Shown here: in pieces, positions 29,845-38,766 of the stretch
How positions within the stretch are numbered: position 1 is the stretch's first letter
How the letters are laid out: each line of letters begins with the position of its first letter
Source: Nitrosomonas sp.
GTDB lineage: Bacteria > Pseudomonadota > Gammaproteobacteria > Burkholderiales > Nitrosomonadaceae
NCBI RefSeq assembly: GCF_021731985.1
Contig: NZ_JAKFWH010000065.1
Location: 1 to 64,000, forward strand
DNA length: 64,000 bases
Reading direction: 5' to 3'
The notes under the pieces: model-generated
Database searches by the model: none
What the model saw: only the letters and a program-made list of their open reading frames with translations
What the model was told of the DNA's origin: nothing
Translations under genes and position numbers: made by a program

Positions 29845-30147
29845 ATGTCTGTCAGATCATTTCGTGTTGAACAAGTCCTGAAGAAACTCGGTGGTGACAT
29901 TCGTGACGCAAGAAAGCGCCGGGGAATTACTGTGCAGTTGATGGCTGAGCGCATGGGCGTTACACGGGTGACGGTTGCAAAAATTGAACGCGGTGAGCCT
30001 AATACCAGTATGGGCAATTACGCGATGGCGTTATATATCCTCGGTAAAGCCGATGAACTCGAAATGCTGATAGATCGTACCCATGATTCCCTCGGTCTGG
30101 ATCTGATGGATGAAAAACTACCCAAACGAGTCAGAGTTTCTAAATGA
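29845..30147 (+). CDS. hipB: HipB-like antitoxin/repressor
   Basis: The start is taken at ATG 29845 (MSVRSFRVEQVLKKLGG); ATG 29824 would run through the operator half-site. The 100-residue protein has an XRE helix-turn-helix: DIRDARKRRGITVQLMAERMGVTRVTVAKIERGEP. It overlaps hipA by 4 bases. It should neutralise the HipA kinase and repress the operon. Confidence 0.85.
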   Translation: MSVRSFRVEQVLKKLGGDIRDARKRRGITVQLMAERMGVTRVTVAKIERGEPNTSMGNYAMALYILGKADELEMLIDRTHDSLGLDLMDEKLPKRVRVSK

Positions 30148-31394
30148 GTGATACACACCTGCTTGTCTCATTGGATTGGCAAGGACAACTGCATCGCATT
30201 GGTCACTTGGAAATTCATAAAAGCCGTGGCAGGGAAAACTACCGCTTTATCTATGAACGCACCTGGATCAAACATCCCAATCGCTTTGCCATTGATCCGG
30301 AACTCCCTTTACTGGTTGATATGCCGTATTTGAACAACCGCTTATGGGGTGCTTTCCAGGATATTTCACCAGATCGTTGGGGCAGACTGATTCAGACACG
30401 CACAACCGGTATTTTTTTAAGTGACAGTGACTATATGTTGGGTGTTAGTGATTACATGCGCATGGGCGGACTTCGTTTAAGTCATTGTCATATGCCAGAC
30501 GTGTTTCTTGCAGAACATACGAATATTCCCAAGTTGATTCATATGCGACAACTTGAAACCGCAGCCAGGCATTTCGAGAGTGGTACTGAGACTGCCGCTG
30601 ATCTTGCCATGCTTGCGCAACCTGGTTCATCGCTTGGCGGAGCGCGACCCAAAGCGGCGATTGAAGATGCCGGTGAACTTTGGATTGCCAAGTTTTCTTC
30701 ACAGAACGATACTGAGCGAGTCAGTTTATGGGAAGCCGTTATGCTGGATCTTGCACAACAAGCCGGAATTGAGATAACAGCATTCAGGGTTTTAAATGCA
30801 AAGAGTGATTCGCCGGTTCTACTGGTCAAGCGATTTGATCGTGAGAAAACACTGCGCACCCCTTTTATGTCGGCCATGACACTATTAGGACGCAATGAAG
30901 ATACCAAGGAGGGGGCGAGTTATCTGGAAATAGCTGATGCCATTAATCGTGAATCTGCTCAGCCTGCACAAGATCGCCTGGAATTATGGCGGCGTATGAC
31001 ATTCAACGTTATGACCGGCAATATTGATGATCATCTACGCAATCATGGTTTTCTGCGTGTTTCCCAGGGATGGCGACTGGCACCTGCTTATGATTTAAAC
31101 CCGACAACACAGCCTTTTACCCAACGAGTGCATCAACTGGCATTTAACCAAAGCGTTAAACCATCATTAGATACCTGTCTGGAGCTGGCAGACTACTTTG
31201 CATTAAATCAATCAGTAACAGACCAGGCATTACAAAAGATCGGGGAAAGTCTGGGTAATTGGCAACTGACCGCAAAACGTCATCAATTACGCAGCGATGA
31301 AATCAAGCGTATGTCGCCATCCTTTGAGCATGAAGCTAGTCAACGGCTAATTGCAATGGTCGCAAAAACAGCTTCGCGCTTACGCAGCAGCTAA
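30144..31394 (+). CDS. hipA: HipA-family serine/threonine kinase toxin
   Basis: The 416-residue protein carries the HipA signatures: SSLGGARPKAAI near 155 (nucleotide loop), WIAKF, VKRFDRE, the catalytic NIDDHLRNHGFL near 293-304, and the metal-binding Asp in LAPAYDLNP. Family members phosphorylate translation factors such as glutamyl-tRNA synthetase and induce dormancy. Every visible kinase motif is intact. With HipB it would act as a maintenance or stress module of the element. Confidence 0.9.
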   Translation: MSDTHLLVSLDWQGQLHRIGHLEIHKSRGRENYRFIYERTWIKHPNRFAIDPELPLLVDMPYLNNRLWGAFQDISPDRWGRLIQTRTTGIFLSDSDYMLGVSDYMRMGGLRLSHCHMPDVFLAEHTNIPKLIHMRQLETAARHFESGTETAADLAMLAQPGSSLGGARPKAAIEDAGELWIAKFSSQNDTERVSLWEAVMLDLAQQAGIEITAFRVLNAKSDSPVLLVKRFDREKTLRTPFMSAMTLLGRNEDTKEGASYLEIADAINRESAQPAQDRLELWRRMTFNVMTGNIDDHLRNHGFLRVSQGWRLAPAYDLNPTTQPFTQRVHQLAFNQSVKPSLDTCLELADYFALNQSVTDQALQKIGESLGNWQLTAKRHQLRSDEIKRMSPSFEHEASQRLIAMVAKTASRLRSS

Positions 31395-31407
31395 TGGCCG
31401 GGTTATT

Positions 31408-31845
31408 ATGTGCGGCGGTATTGAATACCAAGATCAGAAGATTTACTTTCCGCAGCCTGATGCCAGGCTTCCTGTAATGCTGCGACATGGCGGTGTTACC
31501 TGGATCATCTGAGGTAGACGAAAGGAAGAGGAGATAGGTAAATTTTCCAACGGCGGATGGGCACGACTTGATTCCATCAAAGCAGGAAAGTGGAAGCCGT
31601 GGCATCCAAGACCGGTATTAATTCCTGTTGAAAGCTTTATGGAAAAAGACCATGACAAACAATCCCATTGGATCACTCTGGCACCCGACATCGCTATACA
31701 GGCATTACTTGCTGAAAGGGATGGTGAACAAAGAATCTACGTAGTTACTGAAGAAACGCCACCTGAATACCACGGGATTCATGATCGATGGCCAAGATTG
31801 CGCAGATTCTCGGAGCCAGAATCGATACTATCATCCAATACCTGA
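31408..31845 (+). pseudogene. SRAP-like (YedK/HMCES-related) gene with an in-frame stop
   Basis: The product starts MCGGIEYQDQKIYFPQP, with the Cys at position 2 that forms the abasic-site crosslink in SRAP proteins. A TGA at 31510-31512 (codon 35) interrupts it. The related gene at 38104 has TGG (Trp) there, in the context VTWIAWGRRK, so one G-to-A change inactivated this copy. The frame then continues to 31845 through WARLDSIKAGKWKPWHPRPV and FMEKDHDKQSHW. SRAP assignment is tentative because both copies are short. Confidence 0.6.
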
Positions 31846-31937
31846 TACCTGATATAGATTCTTTCGGCATATTTGACATCGCAACAGCCGGTGTGTTTGA
31901 ATGCTGTTTCATATATCAAACATGGGCCATTCGAAAA

Positions 31938-32543
31938 ATGCCAAATCGTGGCGGAAAAAGAGAAAATGCGGGCAGACCACGCGGCCAGGGTAAATATGGC
32001 GAACCGACGGTTACAATGCGTATACCGCAAAGTCAGGGAGCTACCATCAAAAACTTTCTGGATGCATACCAGCTTAAACGAACATGCTCTGATCATGAAG
32101 CAGTCAACGTGGATGAATTCTTTACTCCTATCATCAGCGATCAACCAACCTTGTTGCCGCTTTTTTCCACTAAAGTGGCGGCAGGCTTCCCTAGTCCGGC
32201 AGATGATCATGTCGAGAAAAGTCTCGATGTCAGTGAATTTCTGATCGATCATGCCGCATCAACATTCTTCGTTACGATTAAGGGAGATTCGATGATTGAT
32301 GTCGGTTTGCTGCCGGGCGATAAAGTTGTGGTAGATAGATCAAAGACACCAGGCATCGGTGACATTGTGCTGGCAGTGGTTGACCGTGAATTCACCATTA
32401 AAATCCTTGATTACGGTGCGAACAAAATGCCCAGGCTTATGCCAGCCAATTCAACGGGCGCTTATAAACCCATTTACATTCGTCCAGATACCCAGTTTGA
32501 GATTTTTGGTGTCGTGATAGGATCATTCCGTCGTTTCAAATGA
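31938..32543 (+). CDS. umuD: UmuD-like, self-cleaving SOS mutagenesis protein
   Basis: The start is taken at ATG 31938, giving 201 residues; the frame upstream reads into unrelated sequence. An N-terminal basic extension (MPNRGGKRENAGRPRG) resembles an AT-hook and is absent from Escherichia coli UmuD. The cleavage site is AAGFPSP (Ala-Gly near residue 82), the catalytic Ser is in IKGDSMIDVG (near 116), and the Lys in REFTIKIL (near 154). After RecA-stimulated cleavage it activates UmuC. No clear LexA box was found just upstream. Confidence 0.88.
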   Translation: MPNRGGKRENAGRPRGQGKYGEPTVTMRIPQSQGATIKNFLDAYQLKRTCSDHEAVNVDEFFTPIISDQPTLLPLFSTKVAAGFPSPADDHVEKSLDVSEFLIDHAASTFFVTIKGDSMIDVGLLPGDKVVVDRSKTPGIGDIVLAVVDREFTIKILDYGANKMPRLMPANSTGAYKPIYIRPDTQFEIFGVVIGSFRRFK

Positions 32544-33931
32544 GTACGTTGTTGCCGTGTTATGTATTGCTTGATCTGGAAACAACAGGTGCTACCCCAA
32601 CTCAAGATCGTATTACTGAGATAGGCTTAATCCGTTATGAGAACGGTATTGAAGTCGGCCGTTGGACTACGCTCATCAATCCAGAAGTCAGTATCTCACC
32701 ATTCATTCAGCGATTGACCGGCATAACCCAAAGCATGGTAAAAAATGCGCCGACTTTCTTTGAAGTTCGCAACACGCTGCTAGATTTGGTCGATGGTGCC
32801 GTTTTGTGTGCCCACAATGTGCGTTTTGATTATGGTTTCCTCAAAAATGAGTTCAAGCGCATTGGCATTACCTTCCAGAAAAAACTCCTTTGCACGGTTA
32901 AACTTTCAAGAAAGCTATATCCGCAACATAAAGGACATGGCTTAGATGCCATCATTGAACGATTCAAGCTAGTCTGTGAGAATCGCCACCGGGCCATGGG
33001 TGATACGGAAATGATGGCGGCGTTTATTGCTGCAGCCTTCAATGAATTAGGTGAAAATACCGTTCAGGAAGCTGTCCTGGCATTACTGAAACAGCAAGCC
33101 ATTCCGGCTAATCTCGATCAACTTGAAATCTATGCTATACCGGATACCTTCGGTGTTTATTTATTCCATGGCGAAAGTGCACTGCTGTATGTCGGTAAAA
33201 GTGTTACTTTAAGAACGCGTGTACTCAGTCACTTTCAGGCTGACCATAGTTCAGCCAAGGAAATGCGCATTGCCCAAGAAATCAAGCGAATCGAGTACCG
33301 GGTCACCAGTGGAGAGCTCGGAGCCTTGTTATTAGAATCGCACTTGATTAAAGAATATCAGCCTATCCATAATCGGCAGCTCAGACGTGAGAGACAATTA
33401 TGTGCATGGCAGGTTTCTGATGACCCCGCGGCCCGGCCATTGGTTACCTTGATTTATGAAAGTGATATTGACTGGACTACCTTAGATAATGTTTTTGGCA
33501 CTTTCAAAACCAAACGACAAGCACTGGAGATTCTAAATAAGCTTGCCGATGAGTATGGGTTATGTGATAAGGCATTAGGGCTGGAAAAAGGCTCTGGCGT
33601 GTGTTTTTCTCATCAATTAAAACATTGTAAAGGCTTATGTGCGGACAAAGAATCTGCGGAATCACATCGCCTACGCCTTTTGACAGCCTTAAGTGGTTAC
33701 AAGCTTTTAGCGTGGCCGTTTGATGGTCGCATCGGGATTCGAGAGCATAATCCGGATAATGACATGACAGAAATGCATGTTTTTGATCAATGGTGTCATC
33801 TTGGAACAGCAAGAGATCATCAGGAATTTGATGAAATAGCGACTCATCCCCATTTTGATCGTGATACTTACCGCTATCTGCTGAAATTCCTGAACAGAAA
33901 GAACGTTGAAATCATCGCACTGCATGGATAA
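32540..33931 (+). CDS. DEDDh exonuclease fused to a GIY-YIG (Cho/UvrC-like) endonuclease
   Basis: The 463-residue protein has two nuclease domains. Residues 1-175 are a DnaQ-type 3'-5' exonuclease ([11 protein letters not shown], then [12 protein letters not shown] and [10 protein letters not shown]). Residues 195-280 are a GIY-YIG domain ([26 protein letters not shown], and a catalytic Glu in [19 protein letters not shown]), as in Cho, the UvrC homologue of nucleotide excision repair. It overlaps umuD by 4 bases and umuC by 8, so the three are made together. It would join damage incision to translesion synthesis. Confidence 0.87.
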   Translation: MSTLLPCYVLLDLETTGATPTQDRITEIGLIRYENGIEVGRWTTLINPEVSISPFIQRLTGITQSMVKNAPTFFEVRNTLLDLVDGAVLCAHNVRFDYGFLKNEFKRIGITFQKKLLCTVKLSRKLYPQHKGHGLDAIIERFKLVCENRHRAMGDTEMMAAFIAAAFNELGENTVQEAVLALLKQQAIPANLDQLEIYAIPDTFGVYLFHGESALLYVGKSVTLRTRVLSHFQADHSSAKEMRIAQEIKRIEYRVTSGELGALLLESHLIKEYQPIHNRQLRRERQLCAWQVSDDPAARPLVTLIYESDIDWTTLDNVFGTFKTKRQALEILNKLADEYGLCDKALGLEKGSGVCFSHQLKHCKGLCADKESAESHRLRLLTALSGYKLLAWPFDGRIGIREHNPDNDMTEMHVFDQWCHLGTARDHQEFDEIATHPHFDRDTYRYLLKFLNRKNVEIIALHG

Positions 33932-35216
33932 GCATAACCGCTCCATCGCGTTAATCGACGTCAACAATTTTTATGTGAGTTGCGAACGGGTATTCAGTCC
34001 CACACTAGAAGACAAACCGGTTGTGGTGCTATCCAACAATGACGGTTGCGCGGTTGCCAGAAGTAACGAGGTAAAAGCACTGGGCGTCAAAATGGGACAG
34101 CCATGGTTCCAGTTAAAAGATTTAGCCATGAAACACGGGATCATTGCTTATTCATCCAATTATGTGCTGTATGCCGACATGAGCAATCGCGTCATGAGCA
34201 TCTTGGCGATGTTCAGTCCAAACCAGGAAATTTATTCCATTGATGAATGTTTTTTGGATCTCACTGGGTTTAAAAGACGCAGCCATGCGGATTATGGGCA
34301 GCAAATTCGTCAGCGAGTTAAACAATGGACGGGATTGCCGGTTTGTGTTGGAATTGGGTCAACCAAGACGTTGGCCAAGCTTGCCAATCATATTGCCAAG
34401 AAAAATCCGGAATTCAATGGTGTCTGCAACCTGAACGCTATGTCATCACAGCAACAAGATGAATGGTTCAGAAAAATAGAAGTCGGTGAGATCTGGGGTA
34501 TTGGCAGGCGGCTTTCCCCCAAACTGCATGAAATAGGCATCAAGACCGTGCTGGATCTCAAAACCGCATCGCCATCGCAACTGCGCGCCCGTTTCTCGGT
34601 CGTGATGGAGAAAACCATTCGCGAAATCAATGGCACTGCCTGTATCGAACTGGAAGAAATTAATCCTCCGAAAAAACAGATCGTCAGTTCCCGTTCCTTC
34701 GGAATCCCTGTATCCGATCTGGCTAGCCTCGAAGAATCTGTATCCCTTTATATCAGCCGTGCAGCAGAGAAGCTGCGAAGACAACAATCCTATGCTGGAT
34801 CAGTACATGTCAATATTCGCACCAGTCCATTCAATGAGAAAAAACCGTATTATGCCAACAGTATGACGATTGCGTTGCCAAGACAAACGGATGACACGAG
34901 ATTACTAACCAAGATTGCGCTATGGGGATTACGCAAAATTTATCGCAGCGGTTATCGGTATCAGAAAGCGGGCGTGATGCTGTCTGAACTGGTACCGAGG
35001 CAATACCGGCAACTGGATCTCTTCGGTTCGGTATCCGCAGCAGATAATCAATCCAGCAAGTTGATGAGTGTCATGGATCAAATCAATGCTCGTATGGGTC
35101 GAGGCACTTTGAAACTTGCATCCGAGGGATTCAAGCAACCTTGGAAGATGAAACAGGGAAATAAAAGTCCAAACTACACCACAAATTGGGATGAGTTAAT
35201 TTGTGTTACGAAATGA
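33924..35216 (+). CDS. umuC: Translesion DNA polymerase V subunit UmuC
   Basis: The start is ATG 33924, overlapping the preceding stop; TTG 33906 is possible. The 430-residue Y-family polymerase has [16 protein letters not shown] (first catalytic Asp), [13 protein letters not shown] (Asp-Glu pair), the thumb helix-hairpin-helix near [15 protein letters not shown], and a C-terminal little-finger domain. Size equals Escherichia coli UmuC (422). It is the last gene of the SOS operon. Confidence 0.95.
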   Translation: MDKHNRSIALIDVNNFYVSCERVFSPTLEDKPVVVLSNNDGCAVARSNEVKALGVKMGQPWFQLKDLAMKHGIIAYSSNYVLYADMSNRVMSILAMFSPNQEIYSIDECFLDLTGFKRRSHADYGQQIRQRVKQWTGLPVCVGIGSTKTLAKLANHIAKKNPEFNGVCNLNAMSSQQQDEWFRKIEVGEIWGIGRRLSPKLHEIGIKTVLDLKTASPSQLRARFSVVMEKTIREINGTACIELEEINPPKKQIVSSRSFGIPVSDLASLEESVSLYISRAAEKLRRQQSYAGSVHVNIRTSPFNEKKPYYANSMTIALPRQTDDTRLLTKIALWGLRKIYRSGYRYQKAGVMLSELVPRQYRQLDLFGSVSAADNQSSKLMSVMDQINARMGRGTLKLASEGFKQPWKMKQGNKSPNYTTNWDELICVTK

Positions 35217-35243
35217 TCGGCAGATTGGCTCACAATTTACCAT

Positions 35244-35756
35244 TCAATAATTTATTTCATTCATGCGCTGAAAATCTTTTCGTATCGAACGCCTGGATGC
35301 TTGATCCACCAAAGCAAACAGTTTATCAATCTCGTCTTTGTTGGCAGATGGTTGATGTCCTATCACCTTAACAAACTCGCAAGTTAAACTGGAGTTCAAT
35401 CGATAGAATTCTTGGTACAGCTCATAATTATTAAGTTGATTATTTTTACTAGAAAAATAATTACTTTCTTCAAGGCGGGTGCGCCTTCCTGGAAGACCAA
35501 TAATGTTTTGCGAATCTGTATAAACCGTCAAAACCATGTCGCCACCACCGCCTAAAGCAACCGTTTCACTCAATGCCCACAGCAATGTTTGCAATTCCAA
35601 TTTAGTCGAGTTGGTATGTTCAAAACGCTTCACTCTCACCGTATCTTTTAGCGATTCTATAGCTGCACCTAGCTCAGACACCACAAGGTAAGCACCATAT
35701 CCAATCTTTAATTGGTTATTAACACTACCGTCGATAAAAATATGAGAATAAAGCAT
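35244..35756 (-). CDS. RNase H-like protein
   Basis: The 170-residue protein has the RNase HI order of acidic residues: FIDGSVNNQ (Asp near 9), STKLELQTLLWAL (Glu near 54), VYTDSQNI (Asp near 81), and IGHQPSANKDEIDKLFALVDQASR at the C terminus. It would cleave RNA in RNA:DNA hybrids. It faces away from the decayed integrase next to it and converges on umuC. Confidence 0.75.
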   Translation of the reverse strand: MLYSHIFIDGSVNNQLKIGYGAYLVVSELGAAIESLKDTVRVKRFEHTNSTKLELQTLLWALSETVALGGGGDMVLTVYTDSQNIIGLPGRRTRLEESNYFSSKNNQLNNYELYQEFYRLNSSLTCEFVKVIGHQPSANKDEIDKLFALVDQASRRSIRKDFQRMNEINY

Positions 35757-35804
35757 TTCTGGATAAATTCTGCTTAAAACTAAAATTCAAAGCAAAGTAT
35801 CACA

Positions 35805-36090
35805 CTCTACTCGCCAATGGGATTAACTAATACGGCTCAGAAGAATGCGGGTAAGAAAGCAGGACTGGAAGATTTCTGTTTTTATGATTTGCGCCATACA
35901 TGAGTTGCATAGCATCGACAGGCTGGAGCGAGCTATGATGAATTGAAAGACCTGGGCGGCTGTAAATCAAGCAATATGGTGGATCGATATGCCAAGTTTG
36001 CGACTGAGAATTTAGCGTTTGCAGCATCAAGAATCGAGACAGAAAAAGATCGAAAAGTAATTAAAGATACTAACCAGAGCTATAAGCCAG
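35805..36090 (+). pseudogene. Decayed C-terminal part of a tyrosine integrase
   Basis: In one frame the reading is GLEDFCFYDLRHT-stop-VA-stop-HRQAG, then LKDLGGCKSSNMVDRYAKFATENLAFAASRIE. This is the His-Arg and Tyr region of a phage-type integrase. Comparison with family logic shows Trp codons turned into TGA, TAG and Cys. The N-terminal two thirds are missing. It runs straight into a tRNA-Asn fragment, the usual target of such enzymes. Confidence 0.8.
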
Positions 36091-36106
36091 CTAACTTTGA
36101 GTTAAG

Positions 36107-36151
36107 TGGCTCCCCGACCAGGGCTCGAACCTGGGATCTGCGGATTAACAG
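36107..36151 (-). other. 3' fragment of a tRNA-Asn gene (relict attachment site)
   Basis: On the minus strand the sequence reads CTGTTAATCC, then a T arm with GGTTCGAGCCC, then TCGGGGA, G and CCA. This equals the 3' half of tRNA-Asn(GTT). Homology stops exactly after the anticodon loop, towards 36152. No 5' half is present. It is typical of the tRNA copy carried by an integrated element, here next to the decayed integrase. Confidence 0.8.
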
Positions 36152-36440
36152 ATGTTTTAACTAACTATTTTTATTAATTTTACACTTGCAAGTTCTCGCC
36201 AACACTCGCCGATAATCGTCAGATTTGTCACGTTTTATATTTGAGATCAAATGGAAAGTCTTGCAACCGGTTTGAATTAACCCGCCTTAACAGTCTGGCA
36301 TAGCCAGTCTGTCACCTAATACGACACAAGAGCAAAACTGTTGTGTCTGTGTGGGTAGTACAGAATCATAAAATCCTGTCGTAACGAACATATTGATTAA
36401 TTTTTTGTGAATTAAGCATATTGAGGATTAACGCACAGCT

Positions 36441-37064
36441 ATGAGATTTACTATTTTATTATTTTTGGTATTAGTTCCGGGAATCACATTTGCTGAAAAC
36501 TACTTGGTAAATAGCAATAAATTATTTAATTTTGCTGAAAAATTTTATCCAGAGTTCTTTAGCCCTGCTAGCACAGCAACTTTTAGCTTAAATAATTATT
36601 TGGTGCGTTACTATTCCAACACAGGCAACTACATTGGAACTACTGGAGAAGATGTCTATGTTTATGGTGATGTTTTCAGTGGCCTTTTAAAAGCTGGAGT
36701 AATTTCGAATTTTATAGAATTAGAGCCTGATAGCGATGAATTATTAGCTCAATTATTTGGAGGTGGTCAGAGTAATGTACAAGTTTATGGATCAGGTGTT
36801 GTAACTTCCATTTTATCGGATGATCTTGACGGTAGCCGTCATCAAAGATTTATCATTGAGTTAAAATCAAAGCAAACGCTACTGATCGCTCACAATATAG
36901 ATTTAGCACCAAAAATTGATGGATTATCTTTAAATGATCAAATTGAATTTTTTGGGGAATATGAATGGAATGATAAAGGTGGAGTCATTCATTGGACACA
37001 TGATGATCCTGAAGAAATTCATGTGAATGGCTGGATCTTTCATAATAATGTTATCTATCAGTGA
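36441..37064 (+). CDS. Exported protein with C-terminal DUF3465
   Basis: The 207-residue product starts with a signal peptide (MRFTILLFLVLVPGITFA). Residues about 25-95 (FAEKFYPEFFSP, YLVRYYSNTGNYIGTTGEDVYVYGD) resemble a repeat seen in betaproteobacterial lipoproteins. Residues about 115-207 match DUF3465: GVVTSILSDDLDGSRHQRF, LLIAHNIDLAPKIDGL, EYEWNDKGGVIHWTHDDP. DUF3465 has no known function. About 270 bp of AT-rich sequence with no gene precede it. Confidence 0.75.
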   Translation: MRFTILLFLVLVPGITFAENYLVNSNKLFNFAEKFYPEFFSPASTATFSLNNYLVRYYSNTGNYIGTTGEDVYVYGDVFSGLLKAGVISNFIELEPDSDELLAQLFGGGQSNVQVYGSGVVTSILSDDLDGSRHQRFIIELKSKQTLLIAHNIDLAPKIDGLSLNDQIEFFGEYEWNDKGGVIHWTHDDPEEIHVNGWIFHNNVIYQ

Positions 37065-37501
37065 TTTCGTATCGAAAGAAACTCTTAAATTTTGATTTGT
37101 ATTGATTTACTGATTGCGAAACCTAGCTACAAATTTCTGATGTATATAAATCAATTGTTTGCAATGCTTGCCAAGCATAAAATCAGTGTCACACAACTAC
37201 ATATGGTGGTATTTCAGGCACAGTTTGACACAATCAATTTTGCGATCTGTAACATTTAAAATTGTATCAAAATTTAACTGCAAGAGTTGGCTTGCTATTA
37301 TTGATACAATGAAACCTTGGTAGTTTTATTTGATCGCATATACAGTTCCGATCCTATTGCCAAGATTCGTTGTCGGAGATGGAACTTAAGGAAGCTTAAT
37401 AAAACACAATGGAAAATAAAGGGATAAGCTGGAGTGATGATTTCCAGGAAAAATAGATGGCATAATTTCGTGTTGATAATTTTACCTGATGATACTTTGT
37501 C
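37065..37501. other. Intergenic, AT-rich, no gene seen
   Basis: No credible coding frame is present on either strand. TTGACA (37225-37230) with TGTAAC 17 bases downstream is a weak promoter match, but it is about 250 bp from the next gene. No terminator or long repeat was recognised. Confidence 0.4.
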
Positions 37502-37825
37502 ATGAGTGTGACTTTACAACGGGTTATAGCATTAGTCAGTAACGGGGAAGTCCGTATATCTGAACATGGTTATGATGAGTTGTCGCACGACAATATCTTT
37601 GCAAGAGATATTCTCTCAGGTATTGGGGAGGCAATAGTCGTGGAAGATTATCCAGACTATCCGAAAGGCCCATGTGTACTGGTGTTACAAAAAGATAAAA
37701 AGAACAAGCCAATCCATGTAGTGTGGGGTATTCCTAGAAATGCGGACATGCCAGCTGTTGTCGTTACGGCTTATCGTCCTGACTGTGATAAGTGGAGTAA
37801 TGATTTTTTGAGGAGATTACGATGA
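37502..37825 (+). CDS. DUF4258 protein, possible toxin
   Basis: The 107-residue protein begins [24 protein letters not shown] and later has [10 protein letters not shown] and VVTAYRPD, the DUF4258 pattern (a central His and a closing YRPD, as in RelE/BrnT-like small proteins). It overlaps the next small gene by 4 bases. Such pairs are often proposed as toxin-antitoxin modules, which has not been shown here. Confidence 0.65.
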   Translation: MSVTLQRVIALVSNGEVRISEHGYDELSHDNIFARDILSGIGEAIVVEDYPDYPKGPCVLVLQKDKKNKPIHVVWGIPRNADMPAVVVTAYRPDCDKWSNDFLRRLR

Positions 37826-38037
37826 ATAATAAACATCTAACAAAATTGGTACGAGAAGGCCAATACATTGCGGAAGTTGAGATCGAGTTGATAGACTCAG
37901 GAGAAGGCTGGTCGCCTTATTTGTCGATTGAAGACGCATATAAATTAGATGATGTTCGTGCTGCCTTGCAACGTGGAGATATTCGTACCGCAGGAAAATT
38001 TGGTAGAGTTTATACGTTGACGCCTTTAGCTGTATAA
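37822..38037 (+). CDS. Small partner of the DUF4258 protein, possible antitoxin
   Basis: The 71-residue protein ends in [36 protein letters not shown], a pattern common in small proteins encoded after DUF4258 genes. There is no DNA-binding motif. The coupling and small size support a functional pair. Confidence 0.6.
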   Translation: MNNKHLTKLVREGQYIAEVEIELIDSGEGWSPYLSIEDAYKLDDVRAALQRGDIRTAGKFGRVYTLTPLAV

Positions 38038-38103
38038 ATTCTGGGTATTGGTATCAGCTAGAAACTGACCAATAATATACGTGCTTACGCAGCAGGGAAA
38101 CCT

Positions 38104-38504
38104 ATGTGCGGTGGTATTGAATATCAGGGTGAAAAGATATATTTCCCGCAACCGAGTGCGCCGTTGCCGGTGCGTTTGCGAGATTGCAGAGTAACTTGGA
38201 TAGCGTGGGGCAGGCGCAAGGATGAAGCCCCCCGTAAATTTCCGAATGGCGGCTGGGCACGACTGAATTCCATCAAAATCGGCAAATGGAAGCCATGGCA
38301 CCCAAGACCAGTTTTAAATGCTGCTAAACAGTTCATGGAAAAAGACCAGTACAATCAATCCCACTGGATAGAACTGGGTAAGCGGATGGTGATTCAAGGA
38401 TTATTGGTAGAAAGAGACAAAAAAATCGGGTTTATGTGGTGACTATCGATGCACCACCTGAATATGCCTGGATACATGACCCTTGGCCGAGATTGGTACG
38501 ATGA
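38104..38504 (+). pseudogene. Second SRAP-like gene, frameshifted near its 3' end
   Basis: It starts MCGGIEYQGEKIYFPQPS and parallels the 31408 copy through VTWIAWGRRKDE, WARLNSIKIGKWKPWHPRPV and FMEKDQYNQSHW. The frame is lost in a run of seven A (38418-38426 region), and the reading stops at 38442. Adding one A restores VYVVTIDAPPEY and IHDPWPRL, ending at TGA 38502-38504. A homopolymer sequencing error cannot be excluded. If it is one, this gene is intact. Confidence 0.6.
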
Positions 38505-38766
38505 TGGATCAATAACTAGTCTCTATTAAATCGACATTGATTGACTGAATTCGGCCCTGGCTGTGTGAAAACACAAAAATCGAAAAGACAACGGTCTGAA
38601 CATGCTAAATATTGATAATTGTGGAGCTAATCAGTGAATATTATCTCATTTATGATCGCTTAGTGGGAAAATTTCATACCTGATAGGTTTGGTGATAAGT
38701 TTTGATACAACCTCGGCCAATAGCTGACGTTTGATATACGAATCTAATGAGAAAACTTTAGATTTA

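Noticed and set aside
31510-31512. TGA read as an amino acid (recoding) in the SRAP-like gene
   Set aside because: No recoding element is seen, many genes here end in TGA, and the other copy has plain TGG at this place.
35805-36164. A functional small gene at 35943-36164
   Set aside because: It is the tail of a decayed integrase reading on into the tRNA-Asn fragment; the last residues are the usual artefact of translating a tRNA.
36347-36363. LexA-box-like CTGT...ACAG
   Set aside because: The spacing is nine bases, not the eight of the known box, and no SOS gene lies downstream.
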